Below, piece after piece: positions 50,059-59,041 of a stretch of 64,000 nucleotides of DNA. The stretch spans positions 124,001 through 188,000 of the forward strand of contig NZ_FRBC01000002.1 in the NCBI RefSeq assembly GCF_900142515.1, read 5' to 3'. The notes under the pieces are model-generated. The model worked only from the letters and a program-made list of their open reading frames with translations, had not been told where the DNA came from and did no database searches. The stretch is from Pseudoselenomonas ruminantium. GTDB taxonomy: Bacteria; Bacillota; Negativicutes; Selenomonadales; Selenomonadaceae. A program made the translations under genes and the position numbers. Numbering within the stretch: position 1 is the first letter of the stretch; every line of letters starts with the position of its first letter.

Positions 50059-51049
50059 TTTCATCTCCTTCGCTAATTATTTTGGTAATCTGTACTGCCA
50101 TTTTCTTCCCTGATTTACCTGGGCGGCTGTAAAACTTTGGCTTTTTCCCTACTAAGCATACTAAATTATCATTTACCCGCGTATCCATCTGCAGGACATC
50201 ACCAAACCCCAAGGTCAAGAACTCATGAATGGTCAGATTCAGTGACCCCAGCTGTACCACAAAGGGTATCTTGGTACGTTCGATTTTCTTCTGCAGGTGT
50301 TTGACCTGCTCCGGATTGTCATCCTTTGATACAGAGGATGCCACCCAAAAGGTTGTTGTCAGTTTTGACATAACCGGTTCAAGCACCAGATAGGGGATAC
50401 AGATGTTCATCATCCCCTCGACATCCCCTACTTTCATCTGGATCGTGATAATGACCACCATGTCACTTGGCGGTACGATCTGGGTAAACTGGGGATTTGA
50501 TTCTGTGGTTTCCAGCGAGGGGAAAAATTCCACTACATTAAGCCAGGCTTCTTTCAAATGCCCTAAAGCTGTATTGATGAACCGCTGTACCACTACGTCT
50601 TCAATCTCTGTGAGCACTCTGGGCTTTATCCCCACCCGGCCTTCACCGCCAAATACGCGGTCAATGAAGGCAAAGGCAATCTCTGTATTGATTTCCATGA
50701 TGATATTGCCTTTGAGCGGTGGCACAGCCACAATGCTGATAACTGAAGGATTTGCCAGACTCTGGACAAATTCCTGATAGGTCAGCTGCTCAACAGATGC
50801 AACCTCTACATTCACCAGCGTGCGCAGATGCGTGGACAAATATGTATTGAGTAGTCTCGAAAAACTCTCATGAAGCATGAAGAGCGTTCGTATCTGATCC
50901 TTAGAAAACTTGTCCGGACGCTTGAAGTCGTATGTCTTGATTTTCTTTTGTTCTTCGTCTGCTTTGACTTCTTCTGCCGATACGGTTCCGTCTGACAGTG
51001 CAGAAAGCAGTTTATCTATCTCAGATTGAGATAGTACATCATCTGCCAA
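50045..51049 (-). CDS. fliM: Flagellar motor switch protein FliM
   Basis: 334 residues. N-terminal CheY-P-binding segment LSQSEIDKLLSAL, middle CheC-like domain without phosphatase residues, and C-terminal SpoA domain (VQLGSLNLTIHEFLTLGFGD). C-ring protein that receives CheY-P. Starts 35 bases after fliL. Confidence 0.96.
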   Translation of the reverse strand: MADDVLSQSEIDKLLSALSDGTVSAEEVKADEEQKKIKTYDFKRPDKFSKDQIRTLFMLHESFSRLLNTYLSTHLRTLVNVEVASVEQLTYQEFVQSLANPSVISIVAVPPLKGNIIMEINTEIAFAFIDRVFGGEGRVGIKPRVLTEIEDVVVQRFINTALGHLKEAWLNVVEFFPSLETTESNPQFTQIVPPSDMVVIITIQMKVGDVEGMMNICIPYLVLEPVMSKLTTTFWVASSVSKDDNPEQVKHLQKKIERTKIPFVVQLGSLNLTIHEFLTLGFGDVLQMDTRVNDNLVCLVGKKPKFYSRPGKSGKKMAVQITKIISEGDENADE

Positions 51050-51084
51050 TCTACGCCCTCCTCCCTGCTAGAATGCGAACCTTT

Positions 51085-51597
51085 TTACTGAAGCAGGAAG
51101 CTCGTTATATACACATCATACACGGAACCAGGCCCCAGTTTGTTATTCAGTTCGTCCTTAATCTTCTTTTTCAGGTCATCCTGCCGGGTTGCATCAAATT
51201 CATCCAGCTTGGCACTGCGCAAGATCTGCATGGTAGTATCCAGAATCTTGGTCTCAGCTTCTGGAAGCAATGCCCCTTCTTCAGTCATGTTGTTTTTCTT
51301 GCCCGGGTTCATTTCCAGGACAATACCAGCTTTCAGGAACTTGCCAGCCTTCTGGCCGCCAACATTAACCAATATGCCTTCTTTTGCATCTCCCAGCTTG
51401 ATGAACTTGCCAGGATCATGATGCTCGTTGACCTGCTCGGTAGCAGTTTCGGCCATCATCTTGGTCGTTATGAAGAACGAGATGCCGCCGGCGAGCACCA
51501 GACCGATCAGAACCAGAATGACGACCAAAACTATCGGAGACTTTTTCTTCGGTTCTTCGTCTTCCACTTCTTCTGTGTCTTTTTCTTCGTCAGCCAT
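51085..51597 (-). CDS. fliL: Flagellar basal body-associated protein FliL
   Basis: 170 residues. Short acidic cytosolic N-terminus, one membrane helix (PIVLVVILVLIGLVLAGGIS, about 21-40), then a periplasmic FliL domain with IVLEMNPGKKN and C-terminal GSVYDVYITSFLLQ. Stabilises stator units around the motor. ATG behind GGAGGG. Confidence 0.92.
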   Translation of the reverse strand: MADEEKDTEEVEDEEPKKKSPIVLVVILVLIGLVLAGGISFFITTKMMAETATEQVNEHHDPGKFIKLGDAKEGILVNVGGQKAGKFLKAGIVLEMNPGKKNNMTEEGALLPEAETKILDTTMQILRSAKLDEFDATRQDDLKKKIKDELNNKLGPGSVYDVYITSFLLQ

Positions 51598-51659
51598 AGG
51601 TTTATCCCTCCATAATAGATTGTCATATCATTATACCATCTGATATGGACTTGTCCACA

Positions 51660-51860
51660 TCAAAATTGATGGAGTGCCCGGCGATACTTCATAACCCGAC
51701 GTACGATTTCATCCATGGGCTCATCCACGATGAACTTCTTGCCATTCGTCAGGGTCACCACTGTATCTGGTGTTTCCTCTATCGTTTCTATTATTTCGGC
51801 ATTGAGCACGAATTCTCCTTTTTTATTTATTTGCGAATTAAACTTTGTCAGCTTAATCAT
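51660..51860 (-). CDS. flbD: Flagellar protein FlbD
   Basis: 66 residues. IKLTKFNSQ at the start and TVVTLTNGKKFIVDEPMDEI match the FlbD family (Bacillus YlzI/SwrD), a small protein associated with stator power. As in Bacillus it precedes fliL. Ribosome site AAGGAGTGGG upstream. Confidence 0.93.
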   Translation of the reverse strand: MIKLTKFNSQINKKGEFVLNAEIIETIEETPDTVVTLTNGKKFIVDEPMDEIVRRVMKYRRALHQF

Positions 51861-51985
51861 AGCATCCCACTCCTTACCTTAAACAATCTCATCTACGACA
51901 TTTCTTCTTATTCTTTCTATTTTCGGCAAGGTTCGGCATTTTCCCTTTTAAAATTTGAAGTTTTTCTGGCAAAATTTTCAAAAAT
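51861..51985 (-). promoter_or_regulatory. Leader region of flbD-fliL-fliM with candidate control sites
   Basis: A/T-rich 125-base gap. AATTTTCAAAAATCT (51973-51987) matches the CodY box AATTTTCWGAAAATT at 12 of 15 positions. Further in, two GCCGAA copies resemble sigma-28 -10 elements (GCCGATAA), one with CAAA 16 bases ahead. No clear sigma-A promoter. A small stem ACTGT/ACAGT at the end of the MATE gene is a poor terminator. Confidence 0.35.
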
Positions 51986-53344
51986 CTACTGTTTAACAGT
52001 GAAACGAAATTTCTTCTGCACCTGACGCAACCTGATCTCCAGACAGATTGCCCCGATGATGACTCCGGCAATCAGCCCCAGCCAATAGCCATAAGGGCCA
52101 AGCTCTGTGAACCGGGCCAGTCCCCAGCCTACAGGCAGGCCGATGATCCAGAAGGAAAGCACAGCCAGCATGAAGGTCACATGGACATCCTTGAAACCGC
52201 GCAAAGCGCCCTGCAAGGGTGCATTGATGCTGTCCGCAAACTGCATGAATACCGCATAGACCAGGAAACCTGCCAGAATCGGCTGCACTTCGCTGCTGGT
52301 CGTATAAAAAGCCGCGATCTCCTCACGGAATTGCGTCAACAGCAGGGCAATGCCACCCACACTGAAAAAAGTCAGGTAGCGGCTGAGCCGGATATACTGC
52401 TGTGCATCAGTCAAACGCTTGGCCCCTGCTTCAAAGCCCACCAGGATTGTCAGGGTCATACTGACAGCTAAGGGAATCATATAGACAATCGTGGTGAAAT
52501 TCATAGCTGCCTGATGGGCTGCCACAATCACCGTGCCATAGGCAGTCATAAAGAGCCCCACCGCACCGAAGATGCTCTGCTCACAGAACATGGTCGCACC
52601 GATGGGAATCCCCACCCCCAGCTGCTTCTTCCACTCAACCAGATCGATTCCGGGCAAATGACGGAACACATGGTAATCCTTGAACGGCTTCAGCGTGGTG
52701 ACCACGATGATATTCAATAACAGATTCAGCGTCAGCGTGATTGCCGAGCCAATGCCCGCACCGATACCACCATAAGCCGGCATGCCACAAAGCCCATACA
52801 TGAAGATATAATTGAGCATGATGTTCGTAGGGACCGTGCACATGGTCACGCACATGGTCAGCCGCGTATAACCATGGGCATCGATGAAATTCCGCAGTAC
52901 TGAGGAAACGAATATCGGCATGATCCCGATGGAGAGAAACATCAGATAATGGCTCGTAATGTACTCTACCCGAGGTTCCAAATGGAGAAAGGGCAGGATA
53001 TAAGGCACAGTCAGCCATCCCAGTGCCACGAATCCCGCCCCCAATGCCAGCGCCCAATAAAAGCCCTGCTTGACGATAAAGCCAATCTTATACGCTTTAT
53101 CTGCACCATAAAGCTGAGAAATGGTTGGCGTCAGGCCGGAAATAATGCCCAGGAAGCTGCCGAAAAAAGGCATGAAGAGATTCACGCCGACTGCTACACC
53201 AGCCAGATCCTGCTGACTGATATGCCCAGCCATCACCGTATTAAAAAACCCCGTTGCCATCAGGGACAACTGGGTTATAAAGATGGGCAAAAGCACCACA
53301 AAGAATTGCCGTGCTTTTGCCTTGTAACCAAAGGTCTGTTTCAT
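51986..53344 (-). CDS. MATE family efflux transporter
   Basis: 452 residues with twelve membrane helices in two pseudo-symmetric halves, the NorM-like/DinF layout. Family marks: FFNTVMAGHISQQDLAGVAV near the N-terminus, GLTPTISQLYGA, and AGVIIGAICLEIRLRQVQKK at the end. Exports drugs or metabolites in exchange for H+ or Na+; substrate unknown. Its ATG overlaps the SEC-C gene stop (TGATG), so it belongs to the inserted unit 55755-51986 and not to the fla genes around it. Confidence 0.93.
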   Translation of the reverse strand: MKQTFGYKAKARQFFVVLLPIFITQLSLMATGFFNTVMAGHISQQDLAGVAVGVNLFMPFFGSFLGIISGLTPTISQLYGADKAYKIGFIVKQGFYWALALGAGFVALGWLTVPYILPFLHLEPRVEYITSHYLMFLSIGIMPIFVSSVLRNFIDAHGYTRLTMCVTMCTVPTNIMLNYIFMYGLCGMPAYGGIGAGIGSAITLTLNLLLNIIVVTTLKPFKDYHVFRHLPGIDLVEWKKQLGVGIPIGATMFCEQSIFGAVGLFMTAYGTVIVAAHQAAMNFTTIVYMIPLAVSMTLTILVGFEAGAKRLTDAQQYIRLSRYLTFFSVGGIALLLTQFREEIAAFYTTSSEVQPILAGFLVYAVFMQFADSINAPLQGALRGFKDVHVTFMLAVLSFWIIGLPVGWGLARFTELGPYGYWLGLIAGVIIGAICLEIRLRQVQKKFRFTVKQ

Positions 53345-54543
53345 CAGTTCTCATCCTTCGCCAGACAGCAGTTCTTGTATTTCTTGCCGCTGCCACAAGG
53401 ACAAGGATCATTGCGGCCCACCTTCTGACGATGAACTTCTGCAAAGGGAATCACCTTGCCCATACCACTTTTGGCAAAAAGCTCGCTGGGAGTATGTCCC
53501 TTCAACGGCCAGAGATGCGTTTCATTGTTATAGGCGATAAGCAGTGGCACTACAGCCTTCATCTTGCGCTCATCATCCATCATCCCCAGCTGTTCCAGAT
53601 ACTCAGCCGCTTCCTGCAGGTTGCCGCCATTCTGCAGCAGGATGAGGATCTCACCTACGATATCAGCAGCCTTCAACACATCACAGCCATGTTCCCGCAT
53701 GAAGAACTGTGCCAGATCCTTGTACTCCGTCGTGGCATCGATATGGTTATCCGCTCCGGCTTCCCAAAGCTGGCTATAGGTAAACTTCGCAAAATCCAGA
53801 TTGCTATGCTTACGCTGCTCATCTTCCAAGGCAGATTCGTCAATCAGGGTATAATACTTCACCCCCTGTGGCAACGCGACCAAAGTGTTGCTCCAGCAAG
53901 AGGCATTCAACATCACACCCACAAAGTCCTTGAAGGAAAGATCCTCCCGCTGGTCAGCCTCAAGCTGGCCTGCGACAAGCGTATAGAGCTCCTCATAGTT
54001 CATATAACCATAATAGAACAGGCAGCCTGCCGTCAGGCGGGTAATCTCCGTGTTCATGGTTGCCAGCGCTTCAAAATTCGGTGAATCCAGTTTCTTGAAC
54101 TCGGCCCGGATTTCCTCGGGCATATACCAGACAAGCTGATCGTCTTCCTTGCCGCAAGAAAGGAAGCCTAAGCCCCGCAGATAATCCAGACGCACATCAT
54201 CATCCCGCAGCTTGGCACTCTTGCCTTTTTCCAGGATGAGATGCTGGAAGCATTCATATTCTTCCAATAAAATGGACGGCAGCCACATACGGGCAAAGTT
54301 AATGATTTCCGGTACCAGTTTTTCCGCCAGCTCTGCCTTCTTCAACGAACTGGCACCACTGACATTGAGATTATAGCGGATATCGTCCAGCTCCGCCTTA
54401 GTCATAGCCTCCAACATGGACTGCAAGTCATTCCGTGCCGGCATCTTATGGCGATAAAGTGCCTTCTTGCGCTCCTCCATATCTGCTTCCATCATCTGTG
54501 CCAGACTTTCTGCCTGGGTCATTTCTGTTTTCTGTGCTTCCAT
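53344..54543 (-). CDS. Helical protein with C-terminal SEC-C zinc motif
   Basis: 399 residues, no signal or membrane helix. The last 22 residues hold the SEC-C zinc-binding motif (NDPCPCGSGKKYKNCC) also found at the end of SecA. The first 340 residues are helical and I recognise no further domain. SEC-C proteins are diverse; some bind ribosomes, chaperones or SecB-like partners. Placed between an amidase gene (36 bases upstream) and a MATE gene (1-base overlap), but no common pathway is evident. Confidence 0.8.
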   Translation of the reverse strand: MEAQKTEMTQAESLAQMMEADMEERKKALYRHKMPARNDLQSMLEAMTKAELDDIRYNLNVSGASSLKKAELAEKLVPEIINFARMWLPSILLEEYECFQHLILEKGKSAKLRDDDVRLDYLRGLGFLSCGKEDDQLVWYMPEEIRAEFKKLDSPNFEALATMNTEITRLTAGCLFYYGYMNYEELYTLVAGQLEADQREDLSFKDFVGVMLNASCWSNTLVALPQGVKYYTLIDESALEDEQRKHSNLDFAKFTYSQLWEAGADNHIDATTEYKDLAQFFMREHGCDVLKAADIVGEILILLQNGGNLQEAAEYLEQLGMMDDERKMKAVVPLLIAYNNETHLWPLKGHTPSELFAKSGMGKVIPFAEVHRQKVGRNDPCPCGSGKKYKNCCLAKDEN

Positions 54544-54579
54544 CGGTAACCGTAAAATCCTTTCTTCTTTCTTTAAAAC

Positions 54580-55755
54580 TTATCCAAAATAATCCGCGAT
54601 GCCATCTACTATACCTTGTGCAGCTTTGCGAATGCCTTCTTCACTATCCAACAGTTTTTCTTCCGTTTCATTGGATATGAACGCCACTTCCACCAACGTA
54701 GCCGGCATATCTGTGTGTTTCACCACATAGAAATTACAGCTTTGCGTTCCCCGATTCTGGGTGCCAATCTGGTCGATGATCCCGGAACGTATCTTGTCCG
54801 CCAATACACGTGAACGTTTATTGCCCAAAGCATAATAATAACCGGTTGTGCCCTTGGCCGCTTTATTGGTGAAGGAATCCATATGGATTGAAACAAAGAT
54901 ATCAGCCTTTACCTTATTAGCCACATCACAGCGTGCCTGCAGCTCCTCAATATCCGAAGCTGCCGCCCGCTTAGGCGAAACTTCAATATCAGCCTCTCTG
55001 GTCATATAGACAGCCGCCCCCTCTTGTATGAGCAAGCGACGCACTTCATTGGCTACTCTCAAGGTAACGCTTTTTTCCATAACCCCCGTAGGCCCAATAG
55101 CACCAGAATCACTGCCGCCATGCCCCGGGTCCAAAACGATCTTGCGTCCCTTTAGACCAGTGATCCCTGCCAGCTCTTCATCCACTTCATCCTGCTCTTG
55201 GTTCTTTTGTCCGGGATTCTCTGCCTGTGTGTCATTCTGCTCTGACTGCGACGAATCCTTTTCCGGAGAAACAGGCACTGTCTTAGCAGGCAAATCTATC
55301 CTGGATCCGCTGGAATCGGTAAGATTTCCAAAATCCATCACAATACGGCCCGGAACAGCACCACTATTCAAGGCAAAAACACGATAGTTATTTTCTCCTA
55401 CCTTGGTTTCCACCACCACCCGGACAGTCTGAGGATCAAATTGCGCAATCTTCACATTGCCAACAAAAGTATTGTCAATAGCTATCTGTCTATCCAGTTT
55501 CGGAGAAACCCAGGCATTCGCGATATCGATAACCAGACGATCCGGAGCTGAAAGCACCATTTTTTTATAAGTCACAGGTTTGCTGGCATCAATGACAATC
55601 CGTGTCTTATCCTCATTACTGCTTTCTCGTATCCCCGTTATTTCAGCCATGGAATTAACGCGTTCACTGAAATTTCCTGCCTCTGCTGTCGCAAAAGACA
55701 ACGGGAATGACAGCATCAGCGTGACAATATATAACCAAAAGAATAGTCTTTTCAT
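54580..55755 (-). CDS. N-acetylmuramoyl-L-alanine amidase with AMIN domain
   Basis: 391 residues from ATG 55753-55755 (GGGAGG 6 bases ahead). Signal peptide (RLFFWLYIVTLMLSFPLSFATA), AMIN domain about 35-140, an acidic Gln/Glu linker and a zinc amidase_3 domain from about 205: LDPGHGGSDSG (His ligand), MEKSVTL (Glu ligand), SIHMDSF (His ligand) and VEVAFISNETEE (catalytic Glu). Cleaves peptide stems from peptidoglycan in the periplasm, in the AmiC manner. Own promoter at 55790-55818. First gene of the unit that interrupts the fla cluster. Confidence 0.93.
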   Translation of the reverse strand: MKRLFFWLYIVTLMLSFPLSFATAEAGNFSERVNSMAEITGIRESSNEDKTRIVIDASKPVTYKKMVLSAPDRLVIDIANAWVSPKLDRQIAIDNTFVGNVKIAQFDPQTVRVVVETKVGENNYRVFALNSGAVPGRIVMDFGNLTDSSGSRIDLPAKTVPVSPEKDSSQSEQNDTQAENPGQKNQEQDEVDEELAGITGLKGRKIVLDPGHGGSDSGAIGPTGVMEKSVTLRVANEVRRLLIQEGAAVYMTREADIEVSPKRAAASDIEELQARCDVANKVKADIFVSIHMDSFTNKAAKGTTGYYYALGNKRSRVLADKIRSGIIDQIGTQNRGTQSCNFYVVKHTDMPATLVEVAFISNETEEKLLDSEEGIRKAAQGIVDGIADYFG

Positions 55756-55789
55756 GGAAATCCTCCCCCCGCTTAGGCACATATACTTT

Positions 55790-55818
55790 ATTATCTTATT
55801 TATCTTTTCAAAATGCAA
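55790..55818 (-). promoter_or_regulatory. Promoter of the amidase-SEC-C-MATE unit
   Basis: Minus strand TTGCAT (55813-55818), 17-base spacer, GATAAT (55790-55795), 35 bases ahead of the amidase ATG. Confidence 0.6.
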
Positions 55819-55871
55819 GGGGCTATGTCCATTTTAATGGCTTTTTAATGACCAACCGCCCGCGACAGCAC

Positions 55872-55897
55872 AAAAACAGCCTCCCTGCTGGGAGGCT
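55872..55897 (-). terminator. Terminator after motE
   Basis: AGCCTCCC (55878-55885) and GGGAGGCT (55890-55897), 8-bp perfect stem, 4-base loop; minus strand continues GTTTTTGTG. It closes the flgB-to-motE run. Confidence 0.88.
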
Positions 55898-55926
55898 ATG
55901 GGTATCTTTATGCAAATTGCAGCGCC

Positions 55927-56568
55927 TTATGGCTGCGTTTGTCCTTCTGCATTCTGTTTCTGCGCTTGTTCTTCCAGCATGCGGCGGACATCATCTTCCG
56001 TAGTTACCTCTTTCTGATTGCCCGCAAACATAATACGGGTAATCCTGGCTGTCCTGCTCTCATCGAAGGATGTCAGGATCTTGGCCACCACAGCCTCATC
56101 CATACGCTGGAAAATAGCTATGCACATATCATCATCCAACTCATTCATGGCTTTGGCAGCCTCTTTGGGTTTCATTTGATTATACAGTCTGGCCAGCTTG
56201 GATATACGCTTCTTTTCTTCTGCTTCCCGCTGGCGCATTTGCTTTTCAATATCTTCCTTGGTGATGACGATTTTTTTGTTTTCCTGCTTGTCTGTTTTCT
56301 TCTTATCTTTATCAGCTGCCGGCTTGGCGTCCTCTGCCGGCAGTTTTTCCATCTCCTCCTCAGTGGGCGGAGATGGGCGCACAAAATATTCTCCCACCAC
56401 AGGCAGATCATAAAGCTTCAACTTCTCATTGGCATCCTGTGTATCGATAAGCTGCAGGTAAATACCCAAAGCAAATCCTCCCACAATAAGCACCAACAGC
56501 AGGAAGATCACCAACAGCACTTTTATCAACTTACTGCCTTTCTTTTTCTTCTTCTTCTTCACTGCCAT
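55927..56568 (-). CDS. motE: Flagellar stator chaperone-like protein MotE
   Basis: 213 residues. Basic N-terminus (AVKKKKKKKGSK), one membrane helix (VLLVIFLLLVLIVGGFALGI, about 18-37), a Lys/Glu-rich linker and coiled coil, and a C-terminal MgtE_N-type domain (YNQMKPKEAAKAMNELDDDM and ILTSFDESRTARITRIM). Equivalent to Bacillus YlxF, in the same place after fliJ. Family members act on stator assembly. Followed by a terminator, which is unlike Bacillus where fliK continues. Confidence 0.85.
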   Translation of the reverse strand: MAVKKKKKKKGSKLIKVLLVIFLLLVLIVGGFALGIYLQLIDTQDANEKLKLYDLPVVGEYFVRPSPPTEEEMEKLPAEDAKPAADKDKKKTDKQENKKIVITKEDIEKQMRQREAEEKKRISKLARLYNQMKPKEAAKAMNELDDDMCIAIFQRMDEAVVAKILTSFDESRTARITRIMFAGNQKEVTTEDDVRRMLEEQAQKQNAEGQTQP

Positions 56569-56585
56569 CGTACTACCCGCCTTCG

Positions 56586-57209
56586 TTATCTATAGATATC
56601 CAATACTTTGCTGACATAATTTTGTGTTTCTTTATACGGAGGAATACCACCATAAGCCTTCACCGCTCCCGGTCCGGCGTTATACGCAGCCACAGCCTTC
56701 TTCAGATCGCCGCCAAAAGTATCCAGCATCTGCCGTAAATACTTGGCTCCGCCTTCAATATTCTGCTGCTTGTCATAGGGATCGACCCCCAGAGAAGCTG
56801 CGGTATCCGGCATCAGCTGCATAACACCAATGGCGCCTACAGAGGAAACTGCTTCCTGCCGGCCATTGGATTCTACCTCAGCCACGGCTGCTACCAGCTT
56901 GGGATCTACCCGATATTTCTGTGCAGCCGATTCAATGAGCACGCTAAGGTCCTGATCTGCCAAGGGCATATTATCCAATACCTTTTGCGGCTTTCCCAGT
57001 TTCTGAACGTCCGGCTGCAGCTCTGCTTTGGCTGGTTCCGTGGTCTTTTCCGTCGCCCGTTCTGCCGGCTCATTTCCCATCGTCTTTTTTATTTCCTTAT
57101 CCAACGTTTGGGAGAAATTTGCCCCAGGAATCATTCCGGGCATACCAAACTGCTCCTGCAATTGGGCAATCCGCGCCTGTACCTGACGTACACCGGTCAA
57201 ATCCATCAT
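56586..57209 (-). CDS. Lytic transglycosylase of the flagellar cluster
   Basis: 207 residues, no signal peptide visible. The C-terminal half is an SLT goose-lysozyme-like domain: catalytic Glu in AAVAEVESNGRQEA, then GAIGVMQLMPDTAASLGV and AVAAYNAGPGAV. The N-terminal half starts TGVRQVQARIAQLQEQ, a FliJ-like coiled start, and a flexible linker. Probably opens peptidoglycan for the rod and may be exported by the flagellar apparatus itself (inference, given the lack of a signal). Inserted between fliJ (4-base overlap) and motE. Confidence 0.9.
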   Translation of the reverse strand: MMDLTGVRQVQARIAQLQEQFGMPGMIPGANFSQTLDKEIKKTMGNEPAERATEKTTEPAKAELQPDVQKLGKPQKVLDNMPLADQDLSVLIESAAQKYRVDPKLVAAVAEVESNGRQEAVSSVGAIGVMQLMPDTAASLGVDPYDKQQNIEGGAKYLRQMLDTFGGDLKKAVAAYNAGPGAVKAYGGIPPYKETQNYVSKVLDIYR

Positions 57210-57673
57210 GAAACTTCCCCTTCCCTTCTCCGCCGCATGGTAAGCTGCAAGCCAATCTCATCCAGCATTTTTTGTTCTTCCTGCAACGCTTCGGCTTGAT
57301 ATTCCTGCCAGCGCCGTTCCTTAAGCTGCTCAATACTTTTCAAATAACTCATGACTTCCATCAAGGCCTTGAGTTTTTTTTGCTTTTCACTTTTCATCTG
57401 CAGGACAATTCCCTGCTGCATCTCGATCTGCTCCCGTTTCCAGGCAAAAAAACTATTGAAAGTCATCAGGCGTCCCACGGTAACCCGGACCCCTTCCTTC
57501 GACAAGCCATCATAATCCCTTTGGCCTTTCTGCATTTCCATGATCAATGTATTCAGGCCTTCTCTGGCTTCTTCCAGATTACGGGATGCTGCCGCAAAAT
57601 CCCGCTCAGCATCATCTTTTTTGCGCCGAGTGACTCTGAGCAGGGTTTCCAGTTGAAATTTGAATTTCTTCAT
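57206..57673 (-). CDS. fliJ: Flagellar export chaperone FliJ
   Basis: 155 residues, almost wholly coiled coil: FKFQLETLLRVTRRKKDDAE at the start is the FliJ mark, charged heptads follow. Links FliI ATPase to FlhA. Starts 6 bases after fliI and overlaps the transglycosylase gene. Confidence 0.9.
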   Translation of the reverse strand: MKKFKFQLETLLRVTRRKKDDAERDFAAASRNLEEAREGLNTLIMEMQKGQRDYDGLSKEGVRVTVGRLMTFNSFFAWKREQIEMQQGIVLQMKSEKQKKLKALMEVMSYLKSIEQLKERRWQEYQAEALQEEQKMLDEIGLQLTMRRRREGEVS

Positions 57674-57679
57674 AAGCTA

Positions 57680-59020
57680 TCACCCGGAAATATGCATCAG
57701 TTTTTTCTCCGTGTCTTCATAGGTGTCCACTTCAAAAATCCCCTGACAAAGGAATTCATTGATAGCATCGATTTTCTGGATAGACTCGTCAATTTTTGCA
57801 CTGGACCCCTTCACATAGGCCCCGATATGGATCAGATCTTCCGCATCCCGGTAGACAGCCATCAGCTGCCGCATCTGCTGAGCCGCCTTCAGATGTTCTG
57901 GTGATACCACTTCATTCATGACACGGCTGACGCTGGGCATGATGTCAATAGCAGGGAAATGATTCTGTGCCGCTATATTGCGCGACAATACGATGTGCCC
58001 ATCCAGAATGGAACGTACCGCATCAGCAATGGGTTCATTCATATCATCGCCATCTACCAGCACAGTGTATATCCCTGTAATCGATCCGGTGGCGCTGGTC
58101 CCCGCCCGTTCCAACAGTCTGGGCAACATCGCAAAAACCGAAGGAGTATATCCACGGGTTGCCGGTGGTTCACCTATGGTCAACCCGACTTCACGCTGCG
58201 CCATGGCAAAACGGGTAACGGAATCCATCATAAGGATCACCTTACGCCCCTGATCCCGGAAATATTCGGCAATGGCTGTAGCCGTCATAGCTCCTTTGAT
58301 ACGGACCAATGCCGGCTGATCGGATGTCGCCACCACCACTACGGAGCGCTTCATGCCTTCCTCACCCAAATCTCGCTCGATAAAGTCCCGAACCTCACGG
58401 CCACGTTCCCCTACCAGCGCAATGACACTGATATCCGCTTCGGTATTGCGGGCAATCATGGACAGCAAAGTGGATTTTCCCACCCCGGACCCTGCCATGA
58501 TACCAATGCGCTGTCCTTCCCCCATGGTTATAAGACCATCAATGGCCCGCACACCGACATAGAGGCTGTCATGGATACGGGGCCTTGAAAGGGGATGGGG
58601 CGGATCTGCATTCAGCCCATATTCCGTCTTGCAGAGCAGTGGCCCCTTGCCATCAATAGGATTGCCTAACCCATCCAAAACACGTCCCAGCAGTTCATCT
58701 CCTACTCGGACATTAAGCATCTTCTGGGCAGCCGTAACTTCGCAGCCGGGGCCTATCCCCCTCATCTCACCGACAGGCATCAGCATGACATAGCCTTCCC
58801 GAAAACCTACCACCTCAGCAGGAATAGCTGGAACTTCCGGATTCTGCGAACTTATGTAGCAAAGTTCCCCTACTCCCACGGTCGGTCCCTGGGATTCAAT
58901 AACCAGGCCAATGACTTGTGTCACCTTGCCAGTAAGCTTGACCGTTGGACACTCCTGAATAGCATCCGTGAATTTCGTAATATTCAATTGGAATGGCTGG
59001 CTATCCCGAACATATTCCAT
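57680..59020 (-). CDS. fliI: Flagellar export ATPase FliI
   Basis: 446 residues. F1-beta-like ATPase with Walker A GIMAGSGVGKST, Walker B VILMMDSVTRFA and the FliI box GEPPATRGYTPSVFAMLPRL. Energises export and unfolds cargo. Starts 21 bases after fliH. Confidence 0.97.
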   Translation of the reverse strand: MEYVRDSQPFQLNITKFTDAIQECPTVKLTGKVTQVIGLVIESQGPTVGVGELCYISSQNPEVPAIPAEVVGFREGYVMLMPVGEMRGIGPGCEVTAAQKMLNVRVGDELLGRVLDGLGNPIDGKGPLLCKTEYGLNADPPHPLSRPRIHDSLYVGVRAIDGLITMGEGQRIGIMAGSGVGKSTLLSMIARNTEADISVIALVGERGREVRDFIERDLGEEGMKRSVVVVATSDQPALVRIKGAMTATAIAEYFRDQGRKVILMMDSVTRFAMAQREVGLTIGEPPATRGYTPSVFAMLPRLLERAGTSATGSITGIYTVLVDGDDMNEPIADAVRSILDGHIVLSRNIAAQNHFPAIDIMPSVSRVMNEVVSPEHLKAAQQMRQLMAVYRDAEDLIHIGAYVKGSSAKIDESIQKIDAINEFLCQGIFEVDTYEDTEKKLMHISG

Positions 59021-59041
59021 AACCTCATCCTCAGCTGCCAG

